Origin: Hyperoodon ampullatus
Lineage: Eukaryota; Chordata; Mammalia; Artiodactyla; Ziphiidae
NCBI GenBank assembly: GCA_949752795.1
Contig: CATKHW010000368.1
Span: 93,001 to 157,000 of the forward strand
DNA length: 64,000 nucleotides
Reading direction: 5' to 3'
Shown: in pieces, positions 1-12,100 of the stretch
How the letters are laid out: every line of letters begins with the position of its first letter
Numbering within the stretch: the stretch's first letter is position 1
The notes under the pieces: generated by a model
What the model was told of the DNA's origin: nothing
Database searches by the model: none
What the model saw: only the letters and a program-made list of their open reading frames with translations
Position numbers and translations under genes: made by a program

Positions 1-93
1 GGCTACCTTTTGTGCCTGCCTGGGGTGTTGTTCCCTTCACTTACCTACCCAGGGTGCAGGGTGTCAGGACAGCCTTAGATGCTAGAGCCTTAC
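1..93. other. Copy A intron 12 (partial)
   Basis: Intronic sequence running off the left edge, nearly identical to 63194-63286 in copy B. Confidence 0.8.
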
Positions 94-184
94 CCTGGTA
101 CTCGCACAGTTCCTGCTTGCGATGCTAACATTTTTGCTGATGAAGCTGACACCATGGTTCAGGCTAACTTCAACAAAGACCTCC
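94..184 (-). CDS. ANTXRL: Copy A exon 12: last Ig-like strand
   Basis: The 91-nt exon encodes EVFVEVSLNHGVSFISKNVS followed by IASRNCASTR. E-V-S-L-N-x-G-x-x-F and N-V-S-I match the family. N-V-S is a potential N-glycosylation site and the Cys is the final domain Cys. It leaves in phase 0 at GTAAGG. It differs from its counterpart in copy B at six bases (three residues). Confidence 0.88.
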
Positions 185-3100
185 CTAAAGCACAGAAGGG
201 GCAGACAGTGACCACCAGGCCAGACAGACAGAGTTCTTACCCTTGGCTCCAATTGTAGCTTATAATATCTCCTGACTGTAATGACTTTGAACATGAGGTA
301 TTCAGGGCTACCAGAGAGCAGATAGCAGGGGTAAGCGGAGCTCATCCCAAAGTACTACGAGGTCAGCTTCTGCAGTGAAGGCTGACCAGGCAGTGAGGAT
401 CCCTGCGCGGGGTCAGATGTCCTCGTGGCCATGAGTGAAGTGACCAGGGATGGCGGTATGATGTCACCATCCTGACTCCTCTGTATGTACAGAGTATGTG
501 AATTTAGCTCCAAAAGGCTGCCTGGAGCAAAGGTACCATCCCTGGGGCACATCATCTCCTGCATCCTACGCTCCTCAGCAGAGCCTGGGCCACAGCAGAC
601 GGCTGAGCACCTCCGGGGACTACCAACCAGGGCAGGTGTGAAGGATGTCCTCAGTCCTCCTAGAGACAGACATGTGCTGCCCCAGTAGAGGTGGCTTCCT
701 AAATTTTTTACACCTCATGGTGGCAAAAACTGCCCACTTGGCCCCTGGGCTGGGCACTTACTGATCTGGCTTCTCTATCTTTACTCCTGGGCATGTTATA
801 CGGGTATCTTTCACAGACTTGGCTTTTATATCTGAAAGACAATCACATGAGAAGAATGTCAGTGGACTTGTCCACCCATCCGCCCCTCCCCTTCTGCCTG
901 CCCTTGGAAGCAGAGCTACCACTTTGGCAGAAGCAGCTTCTCTTCTCTGCCTTCTTCTGACACCTGCTGTGCACCAGGCACTGTCAGGGCTCTGGCGTTT
1001 AGTGGGAACAAGGCACGCAGAGGCCCTGCTCTCAAGGACCTGACATTTGTGGGACTGGAGAGGGAGACACACAATAAAGTAACAAACAATGAACAAAATA
1101 CACGCCGGAGTGATAAGTGCAGTGACATCAATAAGTAAGGGAGAGGATAGAGAAGGGAGGGGAAGAGACAGCTGCTTAGGAGCAGGTTACCTGTCCTGTC
1201 TTTTAGTGACTGAATTTCTCTTTAAGAGAAAATGAAATATTTATACAGGACATGATGGGATGTCTGGGATTTGCTTCACAATAATCAGTGGTGAGAGTAT
1301 CAGCACAACCAGATTGGCCAGGATTGGTAATTACTGAAAGTAGGGGAAGGCTGCTTCATGGGCATGATACGATTTTTGCTACTTTTGTATATTATTGAAA
1401 ATTATTGAAAATTCCCTTTAAAGATAAGTACTCTCTGAGGCGGTGTTCTTGGAGCTGAAACCGGATGAGGGGAAAGGCAGGGAAACTTCTGGGGAAGAGG
1501 ATCTGGGCTGTGGGAGCCTGTTCCGAGGCCTGAGGCATAACTAGCTGAACTTGCTCTGGGAAAGAGGTGAGTGAAGTGAGGGGGCGGGGCCTCGTGGGCC
1601 CTGGGGAGCTGTTTGGGCTTTATTCTAAGTTCAGTGAGCCTGTTGCATGGCCACTATCCTCACAGTGTCCACAGTGAGTGGTGAGCAAGGGCTTCGACAG
1701 CCTAGCTGGCTCAGGGAATGCAGTGTGGTGTGGGAAGCGTGTCACTTGGCGGCACCAAGGGGGTTACTTACCAAACAACCGCTTGTCGCTGAACTTAAAT
1801 CTACAAATAACTTCATCCTTCTTCTTTGCATCATTAAATCCTTTTCCAGAAATCATCAATTCATTTTCATCTGCAAGGGCAACACCCAAAGGTCTGTATT
1901 AGGAGGGGCTGAGTGCTGTCTTCCCTCTGATCTTGCAGTTATGACAGGCCACTCCATAACTGAATTACCAGGGACTCTGATGAGGAAGCATATGTGTCTG
2001 AACCAATATCTGTGTGCACACTGGGCCTCACCGGGTATCACAGAGGGTACACCTGAGATGGATGGGCCTTGAGCACTCGGGGGCTTCTCACCACTGCCCC
2101 TGACCCATCCAACTCATTAAAGGCACCCACTCTCATACCCTCCACAGGGGCAAACTCAGACATAAGTTTCCGACTCTGAAGTCAAGGTCTTCCCTGAAAG
2201 GCGCAGGCAGGGCTCTCCAGCAGGCCCTCTCTTACACAGATACCAGGAACCCAGATAACGCAGGCTGAGCACAGTCCTGACCCTTGTCTGAGCTGAGCAC
2301 ACAAGCCTGGGTGTCTGGGGGGCTTTCTGACACTAGGGGGTCTGCTCCTCCTCCGTGTATCTCTCTCTGCCTATGGCAGGCTGGAGACCCCAGGAGCAAG
2401 GCCAGGACCTGGGCGAGGCAAGGAGGAGGCGAGGACCGAGCCCCGGAGAACCCCCCATGGAAGGCGACGTCCTGCCTCAGCTGTGGGTCTGAAGTCCGCA
2501 GTGACTGCTCTGCCGCGCCCCCTTCCTGCCCCCGCACGTGCCTCACACAGACCCCCACGCCCCCCACAGAGATTCGCCAAGCACCTCCTTCTGTCGGGGT
2601 GGGAGACACTGATAGGCAGTTCTGGGCCATAGGGTCTCCCCAGGCTTCTGGGTGCCCACTGGTGCTTCCTGACAACTGAAACAAATACTAGGGCATCCAG
2701 AGAGGGCAGCTAGTGGGCCTGGCCCCTGGAGCTGGCCAGGATAAATGCAGATCTTCCTGCGGCAATCCATGGTCTTTAGCCTGCACCCCTGCCTCCTGGC
2801 CTAGGCTGGCTAATGCCAATCCCAGATACTTGATTGGCACAAGGTCAAGTAACTTGAGAAATATTCCTCAGAAATGCCTGCACAACCTTGGACCTGGAAG
2901 TGCTGATTCGTCCAGCTTCAGATCTTCCTGTGGTCCCCTCAGATCAAGGTGGAGTTTACAAATTCTCTTTTGAAGGAAACAAATTCTTGGGCTGTAGGCA
3001 GAAGCTGGCCTGCTAATATGTTTTGATAGGCTTTTGGAAGCAGAAAGCTCCCATAGAGGACCTGGCAGTCCCGGCCTCATGGTGAAGGTTGGACCCAGCC

Positions 3101-6100
3101 TCCTCTTCCACGTAGCTGACAGGAGGGAGGGCGGCAGCCAAGGGCAGGACCGTCTGATAGGCCAGAGCACAGCCCGTGCCGCATCCTCAGGAGCAGCGCA
3201 CGCTGCCCTCGGCCTGGACACCCTCCTTCCTCCTTGTGTCTGCTGCTGCCTTCAGCCCCTCTTGGGTGCTGCTTCACCCCTGCAACAGAGCCCCCTGTGC
3301 CCCAGGCAGTGCCGCTCCCAAAGGGGGGCTTCTGAACTCTGGCAAGTCTCCAAAGTGGAAGGCAGGGTGATGGTTTCAATATTTCAGCAAAAGAGACTTC
3401 CAGGTCAAGGATTTTTGCTTTGTCCAGAAAGCTGCTCCTTTTGCTTCCCAACCCCCTCCCCCTGCACCCCAATTCCTCCAACAGTATCAACCACACGAAG
3501 AAAAGGAAGTCACAGGAAGGTCTATAATAGGCTTGCAGGGCTGCATGTCCCACGTACAGTCCACTGCCCACCGGCTCTCAGGCAGCAGACAGGCGAACAG
3601 TCCCGCAAGGGTGATGGATCCTTTCTGTTACAGAGAGCTTTCTCTCTGGAAGAAAAGTTGTATACCAGGACAGCCGCGGGCTCCAGAGGGAGGAGCTGGG
3701 AAGGCAGGCATCTCCCTGAGAAGGCTGGTGGAGCTGGGCATGAAAAGGGCATCTAGCCTGCCTGAGACTGACACAGATGCACAGGTGGACATGACCTGAC
3801 TTGGGGCGGGCAGGTCTGGGAGCACCACATGCTGCTTGGGACTGTCACTTTGAGAGAAACTGGACACTGACCAACTGTGACCTGGGTGTCCCCTTATGGC
3901 AGCAGGTCTACTTCTGGTCTTGACCCCAGTGAATTCCTTTCCAAAGCTCACAGAGGTAAGCATCAGGACGGTCCTACAGTATGACATCTAGTATCGACCT
4001 ATTAGGAACAATCTGAATATTGATCAAGGGAGGCCCATGAAATAAATTGTTCCATCCATGCACTGGAATACTATGTAGATGGCTGCAAAGTACTATGTAC
4101 TGCATGATCCCATTAATGTAAAAATATCCTTGTAAAGTATACTGAGGTAGGTCTTTACATATAAAAGCTGAACTCTTTGTGGTTGTTCTCTCTGCAGAGA
4201 GTAGGATGGGACAAGGGGGGACCTTATCACGCTGGGGGACAGCCTGGACCCAGGCTGGTTGCAGGAGTGTCCCCGTCTGTGCAGTGTGTCCTGCCTTCAT
4301 CCCGCGGGTCCTCCTGCCCCGCACAGCCTGCCCCACGCACACCCTCCCAGAGGGTCTCTGGCCATGACGCAGAGCTGGATGCCGGACCTCAGAGGGAAGC
4401 CCTACTCTGCACTGTGTCCTCCTATAGCCGCACTGCTGGGCCCCACCTGCTGGGCTTCCTGCAGACACTCACTCTGGCACAGTCACATACAGGAAAAGGA
4501 GTGACCAAGTGCCACGTCCAGCCTGCCTCTGGGGTACAAGCCCCGGGCCAAGCCCCAACACCCCCAACCCAGCTTTGAGAGGTGCACTCCCCAACCAAAG
4601 ACGCTCTTGATGTGCTGGGGACTGATCGCTTCCTGGCCTGAGATGAAGGGAGCAGTGGCCAGGCTTCCCAGCCAGGTCCTTCCTTCCATTGTCCATGCTG
4701 TCTCTGTCCTCACAGTGTCCACAGTGAGTGGTGAGCAAGGGCTTCGACGGCCTAGCCGGCTCAGGGAATGCACTGTGGTGTGGGAAGCGTGTCACTTGGC
4801 GGCGCCAAGGGGGTTACTTACCAAACAACCGCGTGTCTCCGAACTTAAATCTACAAATAACTTCGTCCTTCTTCTTTGCATTATTAAATCCTTTTCCAGA
4901 AATCATCAATTCATTTTCATCTGCAAGGGCAACACCCAAAGGTCTGTATTAGGAGGGGCTGAGTGCTGTCTTCCCTCTGATCTTGCAGTTATGACAGGCC
5001 ACTCCATAACTGAATTACCAGGGACTCTGATGAGGAAGCATATGTGTCTGAACCAATATCTGTGTGCACACTGGGCCTCACCGGGTATCACAGAGGGTAC
5101 AACTGAGATAGATGGGCCTTGAGCACTCGGGGGCTTCTCACCACTGACCCTGACCCATCCAACTCATTAAAGGCACCCAGTCTCATACCCTCCACAGGGG
5201 CAAACCCAGCCATAGGTTTCTGACTCTGAAGCCAAGGTCTTCCCTGAAAGGCGCAGGCAGTGCTGTCCACCAGGCCCTCTCTTACACAAATGCCAGGAAC
5301 CCAGATAACGCAGGCTGAACACAGTCCTGACCCTTGTCTGAGCTGAGCACACAAGCCTGGGTGTCTGGGGGGCTTTCTGACTCTAGGGGGTCTGCTCCTC
5401 CTCCATGTATCTCTCTCTGCCTATGGCAGGCTGGAGACCCCAGGAGCAAGGCCAGGACCTGGGCGAGGCAAGGAGGAGGCGAGGACCGAGCCCCGGAGAA
5501 CCCCCCATGGAAGGCGACGTCCTGCCTCAGCTGTGGGTCTGAAGTCCGCAGTGACTGCTCTGCCGCACCCCCTTCCTGCCCCTGCACGTGCCTCACACAG
5601 ACCCCCACGCCCCCCACAGAGATTCGCCAAGCACCTCCTTCTGTCGGGGTGGGAGACACTGATAGGCAGTTCTGGGCCATAGGGTCTCCCCAGGCTTCTG
5701 GGTGCCCACTGGTGCTTCCTGACAACTGAAACAAATACTAGGGCATCCAGAGAGGGCAGCTAGTGGGCCTGGCCCCTGGAGCTGGCCAGGATAAATGCAG
5801 ATCTTCCTGCGGCAATCCATGGTCTTTAGCCTGCACCCCTGCCTCCTGGCCTAGGCTGGCTAATGCCAATCCCAGATACTTGATTGGCGCAAGGTCAAGT
5901 AACTTGAGAAATATTCCTCAGAAATGCCTGCACAACCTTGGACCTGGAAGTGCTGATTCGTCCAGCTTCAGATCTTCCTGTGGTCCCCTCAGATCAAGGT
6001 GGAGTTTACAAATTCTCTTTTGAAGGAAACAAATTCTTGGGCTGTAGGCAGAAGCTGGCCTGCTAATATGTTTTGATAGGCTTTTGGAAGCAGAAAGCTC

Positions 6101-9100
6101 CCATAGAGGACCTGGCAGTCCCGGCCTCATGGTGAAGGTTGGACCCAGCCTCCTCTTCCACGTAGCTGACAGGAGGGAGGGCGGCAGCCAAGGGCAGGAC
6201 CGTCTGATAGGCCAGAGCACAGCCCGTGCCGCATCCTCAGGAGCAGCGCACGCTGCCCTCGGCCTGGACACCCTCCTTCCTCCTTGTGTCTGCTGCTGCC
6301 TTCAGCCCCTCTTGGGTGCTGCTTCACCCCTGCAACAGAGCCCCCTGTGCCCCAGGCAGTGCCGCTCCCAAAGGGGGGCTTCTGAACTCTGGCAAGTCTC
6401 CAAAGTGGAAGGCAGGGTGATGGTTTCAATATTTCAGCAAAAGAGACTTCCAGGTCAAGGATTTTTGCTTTGTCCAGAAAGCTGCTCCTTTTGCTTCCCA
6501 AACCCCTCCCCCTGCACCCCAATTCCTCCAACAGTATCAACCACACGAAGAAAAGGAAGTCACAGGAAGGTCTATAATAGGCTTGCAGGGCTGCATGTCC
6601 CACGTACAGTCCACTGCCCACCGGCTCTCAGGCAGCAGACAGGCGAACAGTCCCGCAAGGGTGATGGATCCTTTCTGTTACAGAGAGCTTTCTCTCTGGA
6701 AGAAAAGTTGTATACCAGGACAGCCGCGGGCTCCAGAGGGAGGAGCTGGGAAGGCAGGCATCTCCCTGAGAAGGCTGGTGGAGCTGGGCATGAAAAGGGC
6801 ATCTAGCCTGCCTGAGACTGACACAGATGCACAGGTGGACATGACCTGACTTGGGGCGGGCAGGTCTGGGAGCACCACATGCTGCTTGGGACTGTCACTT
6901 TGAGAGAAACTGGACACTGACCAACTGTGACCTGGGTGTCCCCTTATGGCAGCAGGTCTACTTCTGGTCTTGACCCCAGTGAATTCCTTTCCAAAGCTCA
7001 CAGAGGTAAGCATCAGGACGGTCCTACAGTATGACATCTAGTATCGACCTATTAGGAACAATCTGAATATTGATCAAGGGAGGCCCATGAAATAAATTGT
7101 TCCATCCATGCACTGGAATACTATGTAGATGGCTGCAAAGTACTATGTACTGCATGATCCCATTAATGTAAAAATATCCTTGTAAAGTATACTGAGGTAG
7201 GTCTTTACATATAAAAGCTGAACTCTTTGTGGTTGTTCTCTCTGCAGAGAGTAGGATGGGACAAGGGGGGACCTTATCACGCTGGGGGACAGCCTGGACC
7301 CAGGCTGGTTGCAGGAGTGTCCCCGTCTGTGCAGTGTGTCCTGCCTTCATCCCGCGGGTCCTCCTGCCCCGCACAGCCTGCCCCACGCACACCCTCCCAG
7401 AGGGTCTCTGGCCATGACGCAGAGCTGGATGCCGGACCTCAGAGGGAAGCCCTACTCTGCACTGTGTCCTCCTATAGCCGCACTGCTGGGCCCCACCTGC
7501 TGGGCTTCCTGCAGACACTCACTCTGGCACAGTCACATACAGGAAAAGGAGTGACCAAGTGCCACGTCCAGCCTGCCTCTGGGGTACAAGCCCCGGGCCA
7601 AGCCCCAACACCCCCAACCCAGCTTTGAGAGGTGCACTCCCCAACCAAAGACGCTCTTGATGTGCTGGGGACTGATCGCTTCCTGGCCTGAGATGAAGGG
7701 AGCAGTGGCCAGGCTTCCCAGCCAGGTCCTTCCTTCCATTGTCCATGCTGTCTCTGTCCTCACAGTGTCCACAGTGAGTGGTGAGCAAGGGCTTCGACGG
7801 CCTAGCCGGCTCAGGGAATGCACTGTGGTGTGGGAAGCGTGTCACTTGGCGGCGCCAAGGGGGTTACTTACCAAACAACCGCGTGTCTCCGAACTTAAAT
7901 CTACAAATAACTTCGTCCTTCTTCTTTGCATTATTAAATCCTTTTCCAGAAATCATCAATTCATTTTCATCTGCAAGGGCAACACCCAAAGGTCTGTATT
8001 AGGAGGGGCTGAGTGCTGTCTTCCCTCTGATCTTGCAGTTATGACAGGCCACTCCATAACTGAATTACCAGGGACTCTGATGAGGAAGCATATGTGTCTG
8101 AACCAATATCTGTGTGCACACTGGGCCTCACCGGGTATCACAGAGGGTACAACTGAGATAGATGGGCCTTGAGCACTCGGGGGCTTCTCACCACTGACCC
8201 TGACCCATCCAACTCATTAAAGGCACCCAGTCTCATACCCTCCACAGGGGCAAACCCAGCCATAGGTTTCTGACTCTGAAGCCAAGGTCTTCCCTGAAAG
8301 GCGCAGGCAGTGCTGTCCACCAGGCCCTCTCTTACACAAATGCCAGGAACCCAGATAACGCAGGCTGAACACAGTCCTGACCCTTGTCTGAGCTGAGCAC
8401 ACAAGCCTGGGTGTCTGGGGGGCTTTCTGACTCTAGGGGGTCTGCTCCTCCTCCGTGTATCTCTCTCTGCCTATGGCAGGCTGGAGACCCCAGGAGCAAG
8501 GCCAGGACCTGGGCGAGGCAAGGAGGAGGCGAGGACCGAGCCCCGGAGAACCCCCCATGGAAGGCGACGTCCTGCCTCAGCTGTGGGTCTGAAGTCCGCA
8601 GTGACTGCTCTGCCGCGCCCCCTTCCTGCCCCCGCACGTGCCTCACACAGACCCCCACGCCCCCCACAGAGATTCGCCAAGCACCTCCTTTTGTCGGGGT
8701 GGGAGACACTGATAGGCAGTTCTGGGCCATAGGGTCTCCCCAGGCTTCTGGGTGCCCACTGGTGCTTCCTGACAACTGAAACAAATACTAGGGCATCCAG
8801 AGAGGGCAGCTAGTGGGCCTGGCCCCTGGAGCTGGCCAGGATAAATGCAGATCTTCCTGCGGCAATCCATGGTCTTTAGCCTGCACCCCTGCCTCCTGGC
8901 CTAGGCTGGCTAATGCCAATCCCAGATACTTGATTGGCGCAAGGTCAAGTAACTTGAGAAATATTCCTCAGAAATGCCTGCACAACCTTGGACCTGGAAG
9001 TGCTGATTCGTCCAGCTTCAGATCTTCCTGTGGTCCCCTCAGATCAAGGTGGAGTTTACAAATTCTCTTTTGAAGGAAACAAATTCTTGGGCTGTAGGCA

Positions 9101-12100
9101 GAAGCTGGCCTGCTAATATGTTTTGATAGGCTTTTGGAAGCAGAAAGCTCCCATAGAGGACCTGGCAGTCCCGGCCTCATGGTGAAGGTTGGACCCAGCC
9201 TCCTCTTCCACGTAGCTGACAGGAGGGAGGGCGGCAGCCAAGGGCAGGACCGTCTGATAGGCCAGAGCACAGCCCGTGCCGCATCCTCAGGAGCAGCGCA
9301 CGCTGCCCTCGGCCTGGACACCCTCCTTCCTCCTTGTGTCTGCTGCTGCCTTCAGCCCCTCTTGGGTGCTGCTTCACCCCTGCAACAGAGCCCCCTGTGC
9401 CCCAGGCAGTGCCGCTCCCAAAGGGGGGCTTCTGAACTCTGGCAAGTCTCCAAAGTGGAAGGCAGGGTGATGGTTTCAATATTTCAGCAAAAGAGACTTC
9501 CAGGTCAAGGATTTTTGCTTTGTCCAGAAAGCTGCTCCTTTTGCTTCCCAAACCCCTCCCCCTGCACCCCAATTCCTCCAACAGTATCAACCACAGGAAG
9601 AAAAGGAAGTCACAGGAAGGTCTATAATAGGCTTGCAGGGCTGCATGTCCCACGTACAGTCCACTGCCCACCGGCTCTCAGGCAGCAGACAGGCGAACAG
9701 TCCCGCAAGGGTGATGGATCCTTTCTGTTACAGAGAGCTTTCTCTCTGGAAGAAAAGTTGTATACCAGGACAGCCGCGGGCTCCAGAGGGAGGAGCTGGG
9801 AAGGCAGGCATCTCCCTGAGAAGGCTGGTGGAGCTGGGCATGAAAAGGGCATCTAGCCTGCCTGAGACTGACACAGATGCACAGGTGGACATGACCTGAC
9901 TTGGGGCGGGCAGGTCTGGGAGCGCCACATGCTGCTTGGGACTGTCACTTTGAGAGAAACTGGACACTGACCAACTGTGACCTGGGTGTCCCCTTATGGC
10001 AGCAGGTCTACTTCTGGTCTTGACCCCAGTGAATTCCTTTCCAAAGCTCACAGAGGTAAGCATCAGGACGGTCCTACAGTATGACATCTAGTATCGACCT
10101 ATTAGGAACAATCTGAATATTGATCAAGGGAGGCCCATGAAATAAATTGTTCCATCCATGCACTGGAATACTATGTAGATGGCTGCAAAGTACTATGTAC
10201 TGCATGATCCCATTAATGTAAAAATATCCTTGTAAAGTATACTGAGGTAGGTCTTTACATATAAAAGCTGAACTCTTTGTGGTTGTTCTCTCTGCAGAGA
10301 GTAGGATGGGACAAGGGGGGACCTTATCACGCTGGGGGACAGCCTGGACCCAGGCTGGTTGCAGGAGTGTCCCCGTCTGTGCAGTGTGTCCTGCCTTCAT
10401 CCCGCGGGTCCTCCTGCCCCGCACAGCCTGCCCCACGCACACCCTCCCAGAGGGTCTCTGGCCATGACGCAGAGCTGGATGCCGGACCTCAGAGGGAAGC
10501 CCTACTCTGCACTGTGTCCTCCTATAGCCGCACTGCTGGGCCCCACCTGCTGGGCTTCCTGCAGACACTCACTCTGGCACAGTCACATACAGGAAAAGGA
10601 GTGACCAAGTGCCACGTCCAGCCTGCCTCTGGGGTACAAGCCCCGGGCCAAGCCCCAACACCCCCAACCCAGCTTTGAGAGGTGCACTCCCCAACCAAAG
10701 ACGCTCTTGATGTGCTGGGGACTGATCGCTTCCTGGCCTGAGATGAAGGGAGCAGTGGCCAGGCTTCCCAGCCAGGTCCTTCCTTCCATTGTCCATGCTG
10801 TCTCTGTCCTCACAGTGTCCACAGTGAGTGGTGAGCAAGGGCTTCGACGGCCTAGCCGGCTCAGGGAATGCACTGTGGTGTGGGAAGCGTGTCACTTGGC
10901 GGCGCCAAGGGGGTTACTTACCAAACAACCGCGTGTCTCCGAACTTAAATCTACAAATAACTTCGTCCTTCTTCTTTGCATTATTAAATCCTTTTCCAGA
11001 AATCATCAATTCATTTTCATCTGCAAGGGCAACACCCAAAGGTCTGTATTAGGAGGGGCTGAGTGCTGTCTTCCCTCTGATCTTGCAGTTATGACAGGCC
11101 ACTCCATAACTGAATTACCAGGGACTCTGATGAGGAAGCATATGTGTCTGAACCAATATCTGTGTGCACACTGGGCCTCACCGGGTATCACAGAGGGTAC
11201 AACTGAGATAGATGGGCCTTGAGCACTCGGGGGCTTCTCACCACTGACCCTGACCCATCCAACTCATTAAAGGCACCCAGTCTCATACCCTCCACAGGGG
11301 CAAACCCAGCCATAGGTTTCTGACTCTGAAGCCAAGGTCTTCCCTGAAAGGCGCAGGCAGTGCTGTCCACCAGGCCCTCTCTTACACAAATGCCAGGAAC
11401 CCAGATAACGCAGGCTGAACACAGTCCTGACCCTTGTCTGAGCTGAGCACACAAGCCTGGGTGTCTGGGGGGCTTTCTGACTCTAGGGGGTCTGCTCCTC
11501 CTCCGTGTATCTCTCTCTGCCTATGGCAGGCTGGAGACCCCAGGAGCAAGGCCAGGACCTGGGCGAGGCAAGGAGGAGGCGAGGACCGAGCCCCGGAGAA
11601 CCCCCCATGGAAGGCGACGTCCTGCCTCAGCTGTGGGTCTGAAGTCCGCAGTGACTGCTCTGCCGCGCCCCCTTCCTGCCCCCGCACGTGCCTCACACAG
11701 ACCCCCACGCCCCCCACAGAGATTCGCCAAGCACCTCCTTCTGTCGGGGTGGGAGACACTGATAGGCAGTTCTGGGCCATAGGGTCTCCCCAGGCTTCTG
11801 GGTGCCCACTGGTGCTTCCTGACAACTGAAACAAATACTAGGGCATCCAGAGAGGGCAGCTAGTGGGCCTGGCCCCTGGAGCTGGCCAGGATAAATGCAG
11901 ATCTTCCTGCGGCAATCCATGGTCTTTAGCCTGCACCCCTGCCTCCTGGCCTAGGCTGGCTAATGCCAATCCCAGATACTTGATTGGCACAAGGTCAAGT
12001 AACTTGAGAAATATTCCTCAGAAATGCCTGCACAACCTTGGACCTGGAAGTGCTGATTCGTCCAGCTTCAGATCTTCCTGTGGTCCCCTCAGATCAAGGT

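Larger units (their letters stand above)
1657..4706 (-). repeat. Array unit 1 (left edge, partly diverged)
   Basis: Similarity to other units begins abruptly near 1657 at CCTCACAGTGTCC; sequence to the left is unrelated. The first 0.7 kb (to about 2340) differs from units 2-11 at roughly 25-30 bases, including five in the exon. After that it is nearly identical to the rest. It shares ACCCCCTCC at 3451 with unit 9 and GGCACAAGG near 2837 with unit 4. Confidence 0.9.

Noticed and set aside
3077..3571. Open frame of 164 codons (- strand), also repeated
   Set aside because: No splice logic links it to the ANTXRL exons and no motif was recognised; it is a GC-rich chance frame.
3034..3756. Open frame of 240 codons (+ strand) recurring in every unit
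   Set aside because: It recurs only because the unit does. It has overlapping frames on both strands, no family motif and low-complexity composition, and it lies in the intron of a minus-strand gene.
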